A stretch of DNA of 15,464 nucleotides from the NCBI GenBank assembly GCA_019137115.1, contig JAGVSV010000056.1, forward strand, positions 1-15,464, in the 5' to 3' direction. Both the position numbers and the translations under genes were made by a program. Of the stretch, positions 1 through 4,964 are shown one piece after another; positions within the stretch are counted from its first letter, which is position 1; the number at the start of each line of letters is the position of its first letter. Below the pieces are notes generated by a model. It did not search any database. It saw nothing but the letters and a program-made list of their open reading frames with translations, and was not told where the DNA came from. This DNA comes from Bacillota bacterium (GTDB lineage Bacteria; Bacillota; Clostridia; Christensenellales; Aristaeellaceae).

Positions 1-429
1 CGAATAGGCTTTGCCTTTGCCATCGCTGACATTCTCAGCATAGTACTTGACGGCATTGGGCGCGTACCTGTACACATTGGGCAGCATGTCCTTGTAATCA
101 TCAAACGCCAGGAGCATGTCGCCGGCAACCGCGTTGATGACTTGCGTATTCTCCTTGAACACGACGATATCCGGCAGGTCACCGCTGGCCATGAGCGCCT
201 GCAGCTTTTGCTCGCCCTGGTCGCCGCTGGGCAGGATGTCAATTGCAATGCCCAGGCGCTTCTTGAGGATATCCGCCGTCCATCCTTCCAGAATGCCAGA
301 AGTATTGGCTGGCATGGAGAACACCTTCAGGGTGATCGTTTCCTCTCCTGCAAAAGCTGTGCCCACAAGCCCGAACAGGATGGTCGAGAGGAGTATGCCT
401 GACACAAGCACCGACAGAAACCGTTTCAT
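1..429 (-). CDS. Carbohydrate ABC transporter solute-binding protein, N-terminal part (runs off left edge)
   Basis: Captures the sugar or oligosaccharide outside the membrane and delivers it to the two permeases encoded just upstream. I read 143 codons from ATG at 429. The protein starts MKRFLSVLVSG, followed by a hydrophobic core and a type I signal-peptidase site at AFA-GE (about residues 26-28). There is no cysteine in the signal, so it is not a standard lipoprotein. The mature part has the family-1 binding-protein pattern: a first beta strand (ITLKVF), then QKLQALMASGDLPDIVVF at about residues 73-90. An AAAAGGAGGG ribosome site lies about six bases before the ATG. It is the third gene of the operon, 47 bases after the YtcP-like permease, with a hairpin in the gap. 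The substrate cannot be told from sequence; LplA/YtcQ-like proteins of this operon type often bind plant or host oligosaccharides (family knowledge). The C-terminus is outside the window. Confidence 0.88.
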   Translation of the reverse strand, partial: MKRFLSVLVSGILLSTILFGLVGTAFAGEETITLKVFSMPANTSGILEGWTADILKKRLGIAIDILPSGDQGEQKLQALMASGDLPDIVVFKENTQVINAVAGDMLLAFDDYKDMLPNVYRYAPNAVKYYAENVSDGKGKAYS

Positions 430-449
430 AGAGAACCCTCCTTTTATTG

Positions 450-468
450 AAAGGGGCCGCGCCCCTTT
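450..468 (-). promoter_or_regulatory. Intergenic hairpin between permease and binding-protein genes
   Basis: Arms 450-457 and 461-468 are perfectly complementary (AAAGGGGC/GCCCCTTT) with a three-base loop, lying between the permease stop at 477 and the binding-protein ribosome site. No U-tract follows on the minus strand beyond the three T of the arm. It therefore looks more like an mRNA-stability or processing hairpin, or a weak attenuator, than a full terminator. Such elements are known to let binding-protein mRNA outnumber permease mRNA; that role here is inferred. Confidence 0.6.
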
Positions 469-476
469 TGATCAAC

Positions 477-1379
477 CTACCCTTTGACAGCGCCGATCAT
501 GATTCCTTTGACAAAGTAGCGCTGCAGGAACGGATACACCAACAATATGGGTAGCACGACTGCCATAGTCACCGTCATTTTGATGGACGTTGGCGTCAGT
601 AACTTTGTGACGTCAGCCACAACGCCGCCCTGGGACATGGCTTGGCGCAGGCTTTCAGCCAGCGCGTTGGCTTCATGCATATACTGGTACAGCATGTACT
701 GCAGGGAAAACAGCCTGGAGTCGCTCATCAGGAACAATGTGTCCATGAAGGAGTTCCATTGTCCCACGGCGCTGAACACCGCAACGGTGGCGATGATCGG
801 TGTGCTCAGTGGCACGATCAGCAGGACGAACTTTGTAATGTATCCTGCGCCGTCCAGATCGGCGGATTCCTCCAGTGATGCGGGAATACTCTCCACATAC
901 GTCTTGAACAGGATCATGGAAAAGGGTGACACGATGCTCGGCACCACGTAAGCCAGGAAATTATCGGTCATGCGCAGCATCTTCATATTAATATACCATG
1001 GGATGATGCCGGCGTTGAAATACATGGTGACGATAACAAACCGGTACCAGAGCTTCCTGTGCCACAGCTCCCGCTTGCCCAGCGCGTACCCCAGAAAAGA
1101 TGTCCCTACCAGCGTCAGCAAGGTGCCGATCACGGTTCGGGCGATAGAGATTGCCGCTGCATTGCTCAGGCCTTTTATTTTTAGGATTTCCACGTAGTTG
1201 TCAAAATGAATCCCCTTGGGCAAAAAGATGATCTGGCCCTTGGAGACCAGCGAGTTATCGCTGATGGTATTGATGAACAAGTAGTAGAAAGGAAACACGC
1301 ATATCAGCGCAAACAGACTGAACAAGAGTATGTTGATCCAGTTGAACAACACCTCCCCGGTGGATTTCCGCGTCTTCAA
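477..1379 (-). CDS. Carbohydrate ABC transporter permease, YtcP/LplC type
   Basis: One of the two membrane subunits of a CUT1-family sugar importer. The 300-residue length is typical. A first membrane helix at about residues 12-35 (FNWINILLFSLFALICVFPF) is followed by further hydrophobic segments. The EAA loop that contacts the ATPase is visible as EESADLDGAGYITKFVLLIV in the second half. The C-terminus PFLQRYFVKGIMIGAVKG is the usual ending of this family. The start is TTG: an in-frame TGA lies seven codons upstream and no ATG or GTG intervenes, while a purine-rich GGGAGGGGGG (1387-1396) provides the ribosome site at rather long spacing. It is 25 bases downstream of the LplB-like gene. No ATPase gene is present, so a shared MsmX-type ATPase is expected (family knowledge). 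Confidence 0.9.
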   Translation of the reverse strand: MKTRKSTGEVLFNWINILLFSLFALICVFPFYYLFINTISDNSLVSKGQIIFLPKGIHFDNYVEILKIKGLSNAAAISIARTVIGTLLTLVGTSFLGYALGKRELWHRKLWYRFVIVTMYFNAGIIPWYINMKMLRMTDNFLAYVVPSIVSPFSMILFKTYVESIPASLEESADLDGAGYITKFVLLIVPLSTPIIATVAVFSAVGQWNSFMDTLFLMSDSRLFSLQYMLYQYMHEANALAESLRQAMSQGGVVADVTKLLTPTSIKMTVTMAVVLPILLVYPFLQRYFVKGIMIGAVKG

Positions 1380-1404
1380 AAACTCGCCCCCCTCCCGTCA
1401 GACA

Positions 1405-2325
1405 TCAAAAGATGGAGTCACCGCGTATCAGCTTGGACGCGCTGTTTGCCACGAACAACAGTGTGATACTGACAAACGATTTAAGAATGCTCACGGCTGT
1501 CGCAAAGGAGTAGTTGAAGCCAACCATGCCCTGATTGTACACGTACAGGTCGAGCACTTCAATGTAATCCTTGTTCATGGCGTTCTGGAACACATAATAC
1601 TGCTCCATACCGTTGTTGATCAAATTGGCGATGGACAGCAACAACAGCACAAAAAAGGTGGGCATCAGCCCAGGAACCGTAATGTAGCGGATGCGCTGCA
1701 GCCTGGACGCTCCATCCACCTCGGCCGCTTCATACTGTTCCTGGTCAATGCTGGATAATGCCGCCATGTAGATGATCGCACTCCAGCCTAGCCCCTTCCA
1801 TATGCCATATCCAAGCATCGTTAGCCACACATGGGAACTGGACGCAAGGAAATTGATTCCCTCATCGATGAGACCCAGCCTCATGAGCGCTCGGTTTACG
1901 AAGCCGTCGTTGACTGAAAACATGGCATACGCGATGGAGTACACCAGTACCCAGCTCAGGAAGTTTGGGATTGTAGTGACCGTCTGAATCGTCTTGCGGA
2001 AACGAACCCACCGGATTTCGGATAGAAGCACGGCGAATATAAGCGGCAGCGGCGAGGTCAGTATGCCCAGGAAACTCATCGCGAAAGTATTGCGCATAAC
2101 GCGTACAATGTCCTGCGTGGAGTATTTGTCCACAAACATGCGGGTGAAGTTGCGGAGGCCCACATATTCGCAACTGAACAACGGTCGCCCGGGCTTATAG
2201 TTGTACAGGGCATAAATCCACCCCTGTAACGGCAGATAGGAAAACAGAAAAACGATGACCAGAAGCGGAAGGATCATCAGGAACAACCGGAACCCAGGCT
2301 GCTTTAGCAGTGCCTTGCTCTTCAC
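1405..2325 (-). CDS. Carbohydrate ABC transporter permease, LplB type
   Basis: The partner permease of the YtcP-like subunit in a CUT1 sugar importer; 306 residues. The N-terminal helix (FRLFLMILPLLVIVFLFSYL, about 12-31) and the following PLQGWIYALYNYKPG segment are characteristic of the LplB group. The EAA loop reads QYEAAEVDGASRLQRIRYIT (about residues 197-216). It starts at GTG, with GGAGGT at 2331-2336 five bases ahead. It is the first gene of the operon, followed by the YtcP-like permease and the binding protein. I see no convincing promoter in the roughly 100 bases before it. The nearest good one is that of the broken decarboxylase-like gene at 2911-2939. Its base composition is close to 50 percent GC, unlike the genes right of 4000. 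Confidence 0.9.
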   Translation of the reverse strand: MKSKALLKQPGFRLFLMILPLLVIVFLFSYLPLQGWIYALYNYKPGRPLFSCEYVGLRNFTRMFVDKYSTQDIVRVMRNTFAMSFLGILTSPLPLIFAVLLSEIRWVRFRKTIQTVTTIPNFLSWVLVYSIAYAMFSVNDGFVNRALMRLGLIDEGINFLASSSHVWLTMLGYGIWKGLGWSAIIYMAALSSIDQEQYEAAEVDGASRLQRIRYITVPGLMPTFFVLLLLSIANLINNGMEQYYVFQNAMNKDYIEVLDLYVYNQGMVGFNYSFATAVSILKSFVSITLLFVANSASKLIRGDSIF

Positions 2326-2336
2326 TGTACACCTCC
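2326..2336 (-). promoter_or_regulatory. Ribosome binding site fixing the GTG start of the LplB-like permease
   Basis: GGAGGT at 2331-2336 lies five bases before GTG at 2325. It fixes the GTG as start and shows translation is initiated independently here, although the decarboxylase-like remnant's reading frame runs on past this point in another phase. Confidence 0.7.
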
Positions 2337-2362
2337 GTCACAATGCCTTGCCTGCCTAACCA

Positions 2363-2875
2363 ATCGGTGAGCATTGCAATCAGAAACTCACTCTTCTCCA
2401 TGACCAATGCAGCAATATCAACTGGGCTCTGAACGTCGGGCAACTGCATCAGCCCATCCGAACCGCCGCGTTTGCGCAAACACTGTGCGATCTCGATGAT
2501 ACGCGCAATCGGCGCTGCATCCGGTGTTGGCTCGGCAAGACCGGCAATCTCGCGCACGTCGTGAATCAGGGGCCTTGCATAAGGCATGTCGTCGCCGGGG
2601 TCATGCACCGGACAGCCAAATGCCTCGGCGAATGCTTCCGTACCCGTATAGGGCAACAGCACAGGGATGCTGTCATCGTCCAGCCAGAACACCCGATTTA
2701 GGTCGCGCTCATAAATCCGCAGCGCCCAGTCGATCCGCTCGGATTCCAGATCCGGATATGGTCAGGGCCGTGGTGGATTGTCGTTGTGTAGCAGGACGAC
2801 CATGATATGTCCCGGCGATGAAACATCCATAAAGCGCGACCATTCCTCCAGCCGCCTGGAGATCGGGCGGAACAT
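2363..2875 (-). pseudogene. Uroporphyrinogen decarboxylase (URO-D)-like family remnant, nonsense-mutated and 3'-truncated
   Basis: Reading from ATG 2875 (GAGGTGG ribosome site just upstream; in-frame ATGs also at 2890 and 2893), the frame gives MFRPISRRLEEWSRFMDV and on to NDNPPRP, then TGA at 2762-2764. It resumes in the same frame with YPDLESERIDWALRIYERDL. The part after the stop carries the N-terminal half of a URO-D/methyltransferase-like barrel: WLDDDSIPVLLPYTGTE, EAFGCPVHDP and LPDVQSPVDIAALVMEK. Family members are usually 330-400 residues; here recognisable sequence ends at about 2363, after LIAMLTD. The frame then continues meaninglessly into the permease gene to a stop at 2195. So there are two lesions: a nonsense codon (CGA to TGA would explain it) and loss of the C-terminal half. 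Local GC (about 63 percent at 2521-2580) resembles the main genome more than the adjacent permeases. Readthrough or selenocysteine use is unlikely. Confidence 0.78.
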
Positions 2876-2910
2876 CCAAATCCACCTCATCATGTGCGTC
2901 TTTGTGGATA

Positions 2911-2939
2911 AATATACTGCAATTCCCTGATGCTGTCAA
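2911..2939 (-). promoter_or_regulatory. Sigma-70-type promoter upstream of the URO-D-like remnant
   Basis: The -35 TTGACA (2934-2939) is a full consensus match. A 17-base spacer separates it from -10 TATATT (2911-2916). It would start transcription about 20-30 bases before the remnant's ATG. Since no other promoter is visible before the LplB-like gene, it may now drive the sugar importer operon (inference). Confidence 0.75.
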
Positions 2940-2958
2940 ATCAGAGCTATCCCCAAAC

Positions 2959-2987
2959 TTGACAGAATTCCATTTTCGCGGATCAGT
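2959..2987 (+). promoter_or_regulatory. Possible divergent promoter for the small membrane protein gene
   Basis: The -35 TTGACA (2959-2964) is perfect, but the best -10 at 17-base spacing is ATCAGT (2982-2987), which is poor. With the opposing -35 it forms an inverted repeat (CTGTCAA 2933-2939, TTGACAG 2959-2965), so the two promoters may share regulation. Weak call. Confidence 0.3.
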
Positions 2988-3080
2988 GTTGCGTATCCCC
3001 AAAGAGAAATGATCACGAAAAATGTCGAACGAAGCAGGTGTCGGGCACATGGATTTGCACGATGTACGAAATGGAGAGCA

Positions 3081-3569
3081 ATGAAAGCAGTGAATAGCCC
3101 GTATGAGATTGCTGGAAATCTGAGCGCGCTTGTGGGTGCTGTCACGTTTGTAACTATTACGGTCATGTCCAGGGGAAACTGGTCTGATTTTCTTTCGGTG
3201 GCCTTGCTTGCCTGTGGTTTTCTGTTGGCAGGGTTGGGGATGCTTTTGTATGTCCGCAACTGCAGAGGCAGGCTTGATAAATTGAGAAGCACTGGCCTAT
3301 GTTATGTGGCTAGGACGTTGGAGGTAAGAGATGGGTTTGCCGGCTTCAAAATCAGCGGCATCAGAACGTTTTATTTGTTGTGTGAGTATGTGGACGAAAC
3401 CGGAAAGACACGGGAAGTGTCAAGCGGTTTGCTGAGTGTAAGAAAAGGTCACGACCTTTTCGCCGCTTCAAGCGGACGCGGTGTTAACAACATCCTCAAG
3501 GTCAAGGTTCATGTAAACAGGGCGAACGCGGATGATTATGCCGTTGGCGCTTACCTGATGGGCAACTAG
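3081..3569 (+). CDS. Small membrane protein of unknown function, DUF3592-like architecture
   Basis: A 162-residue protein from ATG 3081, chosen because GGAG lies six bases upstream; the frame is open further back but that stretch does not look like protein. Two membrane helices follow each other at about residues 10-32 (IAGNLSALVGAVTFVTITVM) and 37-58 (FLSVALLACGFLLAGLGMLL). Then come a basic loop (RNCRGRLDKLRSTG) and a roughly 100-residue beta-rich domain containing YLLCEYVDETGKTREVSSG and ending KVKVHVNRANADDYAVGAYL. That arrangement, ending in a strand pattern of the type 'vyvdP.dp..y.vd', resembles DUF3592-like proteins; the match is by eye and tentative. It stands alone on the plus strand between the divergent remnant and the tRNA, at about 50 percent GC. 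No function can be assigned. Confidence 0.65.
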   Translation: MKAVNSPYEIAGNLSALVGAVTFVTITVMSRGNWSDFLSVALLACGFLLAGLGMLLYVRNCRGRLDKLRSTGLCYVARTLEVRDGFAGFKISGIRTFYLLCEYVDETGKTREVSSGLLSVRKGHDLFAASSGRGVNNILKVKVHVNRANADDYAVGAYLMGN

Positions 3570-3597
3570 TTAGGGGAATGCACACATTGGTTTGCCC

Positions 3598-3629
3598 ATA
3601 AAAGAACCGCGAAGCAACGAACTTCGCGG
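3598..3629 (-). terminator. Rho-independent terminator of tRNA-Arg
   Basis: Perfect eight-base arms CCGCGAAG (3607-3614) and CTTCGCGG (3622-3629) enclose a seven-base loop and are followed on the minus strand by TTCTTTT. The hairpin begins six bases after the tRNA CCA end. On the plus strand it lies 37 bases after the membrane-protein stop but lacks a T-run in that direction. Confidence 0.8.
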
Positions 3630-3634
3630 CATGG

Positions 3635-3710
3635 TGGCACTCCCGGTGCGATTCGAACGCACGGCCACTCGCTTAGGAGGCGAGTGCTCTATCCCCTGAG
3701 CTACGGGAGC
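3635..3710 (-). tRNA. tRNA-Arg(CCT)
   Basis: A complete cloverleaf on the minus strand: acceptor GCTCCCG pairs with CGGGAGT (one G-U at the end), the D-arm contains AGCTCAGGGGATAGAGC, and the anticodon stem CTCGC/GCGAG holds loop CTCCTAA. The anticodon CCT is at 3675-3677. The T-arm is GTGCGTTCGAATCGCAC. The discriminator is G and CCA is encoded (3635-3637). It decodes AGG arginine codons. Its own promoter and terminator flank it. tRNA-Arg genes are common integration sites, and this one lies where base composition changes. Confidence 0.97.
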
Positions 3711-3720
3711 ATGCCGGGAT

Positions 3721-3749
3721 ATTGTAGCATGGGGCTGGGGTTGCCGCAA
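3721..3749 (-). promoter_or_regulatory. Promoter of tRNA-Arg
   Basis: The -10 TACAAT (3721-3726) and -35 TTGCGG (3744-3749) are separated by 17 bases and lie immediately upstream of the tRNA 5' end at 3710. The -35 is part of a repeated 15-base motif (3742-3756) whose second copy is at 3832-3846. Confidence 0.75.
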
Positions 3750-3920
3750 TCGAGCAACAGTCCCACGGCGTTGCCACAGTTGGTTTGGCGGCGGTATGGC
3801 AATCCCATAACCGGGCGGGGAAATACGGGGGTGCTGCAATCGAGCAGTACCTCTGTACGGGTTTTTCGCAAATGGTTGGCGGCAGGAGGGAAAGCCACAC
3901 CTGGGTAGAGATACGCCTGT
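3742..3920. repeat. Degenerate tandem duplication (about 90-base unit) in the non-coding gap 3711-4051
   Basis: TGCCGCAATCGAGCA (3742-3756) recurs as TGCTGCAATCGAGCA (3832-3846). A second matching block follows each copy: GTTGGTTTGGCGGCGG near 3779 and ATGGTTGGCGGCAGG near 3872. The order and spacing of the blocks are kept, so this looks like an old duplication of about 90 bases. CACACCTGGG also occurs twice (about 3896 and 3924). The rest of the gap 3711-4051 holds the tRNA promoter and the repeat listed at 3991-4070. I see no credible gene in it; the overlapping small reading frames on both strands are repeat translations. Confidence 0.55.
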
Positions 3921-3990
3921 GTACACACCTGGGCAACGAACCCCCGACGCTTATGCGCATCTCTGGCCGCGCCTGCGCATCCGGTTACTC

Positions 3991-4070
3991 CCTGCTGCCC
4001 CGGGACCAGCGGCCTTTACGCCTTTCCCGCCGCGCTTGTCCCCTTAACCCTCTACTGCCCCGGTACCAGC
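3991..4070. repeat. Sixty-base-spaced direct repeat spanning the 3' end of the amidohydrolase gene
   Basis: CTGCTGCCCCGGGACCAGC (3992-4010) and CTACTGCCCCGGTACCAGC (4052-4070) match at 17 of 19 positions, exactly 60 bases apart. Weaker similarity extends leftward of each. The right copy encodes the last codons and stop of the amidohydrolase (LVPGQ); in the left copy the stop triplet reads CAG. It looks like a tandem duplication of the gene's tail. Confidence 0.5.
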
Positions 4071-4912
4071 TGTTTCTGCGCGGCGGTGCGTTGGGTTTTG
4101 CCCAGGAAGCGCAGCAAGTTGCCGCCGTAGGTCAGCGCGACCGTAGAGGCATCGAGGCCCAGCTCGCGGTAGATCGCGTCGTCCCGGGCGCGGGTTTCGT
4201 TGGCCCACTGCACGTTGTAGTCCGGCGCCGTGCAGTCCGAGCCGAACAGGATGTTTTCGCGCACGTCATAGCCGATGGTGTGGAGTTTGGTCAGCGCCTC
4301 GCGGCGGTAGATCGGCGGGGTGCCGGGGGTGATGTCGATGAACATTTCCACGCCGATGTCGGGCCTGGAGGACAGCGCGTTCTGGAACTTGCCGTACACC
4401 GCCAGGCATTCGTCCACCCAGGGCCAGGAGATGTGCGCCAGTGCGAAGCGCAGGCCGGGCACCGTCAGCAGGCCTTCCCAGCCCGCCGGGCGGTTATGCA
4501 TGGAGGACGGCTGGCCATCCCACAGGATGCCGGAATGGAACAGCAGCGGCTTTTGGTGGTGCGCGATGCGCGCATAGACCGGCATGGCGCGTTCGTCGCA
4601 CGGATCGTGGTGCGAGCAGATCACCTTAAAGCCCGCGACGCCGGCTTGATGCGCGGCATCCACCTGCGCAACAGCGTCCTTTTCAGTCGGGTCAATCCAG
4701 TAGAAGGGGAACCAGTGGTCGTGGCCGCGATTCCATTCAAGCACGTTGTTCAGGCGCTGCTCCAACGTCTGCGGCTTTGCGCGGTGGGCAAAGCATTCCG
4801 GCGGCAGGGAGATCAGGGTTCCCCCGTCCACGCCGGCTTGCGCAAGGCGTTCGGCCAGTTTGTTGGGTTCCGGCGCGCCTTCTGACAGGTGGATATGTCC
4901 GTCCAGTATCAT
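4052..4912 (-). CDS. Amidohydrolase family protein (TIM-barrel metal-dependent hydrolase)
   Basis: A 286-residue cytosolic enzyme of the Amidohydro_2 type, a group that hydrolyses or decarboxylates small carboxylated or cyclic substrates using a metal in a TIM barrel. Visible metal and catalytic positions are H6 and H8 (DGHIHL), K96 (GFKVICSHHD), H126 (LLFHSG), H160 (FALAHISWPW) and D226 (ILFGSDCT), in the canonical order. The start ATG at 4912 is preceded by AAGGAGGT at about seven bases. It lies 52 bases after the transglutaminase-like gene and is the last gene of the minus-strand run; I see no clear terminator after it, only the repeated tail described at 3991-4070. The substrate cannot be predicted; the neighbours do not point to a known pathway. 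Confidence 0.85.
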   Translation of the reverse strand: MILDGHIHLSEGAPEPNKLAERLAQAGVDGGTLISLPPECFAHRAKPQTLEQRLNNVLEWNRGHDHWFPFYWIDPTEKDAVAQVDAAHQAGVAGFKVICSHHDPCDERAMPVYARIAHHQKPLLFHSGILWDGQPSSMHNRPAGWEGLLTVPGLRFALAHISWPWVDECLAVYGKFQNALSSRPDIGVEMFIDITPGTPPIYRREALTKLHTIGYDVRENILFGSDCTAPDYNVQWANETRARDDAIYRELGLDASTVALTYGGNLLRFLGKTQRTAAQKQLVPGQ

Positions 4913-4964
4913 GGAAATACCTCCTTGGCGTTGTATAAGTTATCGGGTGGAATATCGCGCGTCG

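Noticed and set aside
2195..2362. C-terminal continuation of the decarboxylase-like frame into the permease gene
   Set aside because: After about 2363 the frame loses all family similarity and overlaps a well-supported permease start with its own ribosome site.
2762..2764. Selenocysteine or stop-codon reassignment at the in-frame TGA
   Set aside because: Many intact genes here end in TGA, so it is not reassigned; the gene is truncated anyway, and I saw no SECIS-like hairpin immediately after.
2709..3050. Minus-strand reading frame of 113 codons upstream of the decarboxylase remnant
   Set aside because: It is in a different frame from the homologous sequence and includes the promoter region; the family-like reading is in the frame from 2875.
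3570..3960. Several overlapping small reading frames around and beyond the tRNA
   Set aside because: They translate the tRNA, its terminator and the tandem duplication; internal similarities in them come from the DNA repeat.
3742..4070. CRISPR array suggested by repeats in the gap after the tRNA
   Set aside because: Only two degenerate copies of each block, unequal in length and without regular spacers; no cas genes in the window.
3785..4885. Long plus-strand reading frame (366 codons) opposite the amidohydrolase gene
   Set aside because: It is antisense to a gene with a full set of catalytic residues, is rich in Arg, Val, Gly and His as expected from high-GC antisense frames, and has no ribosome site.
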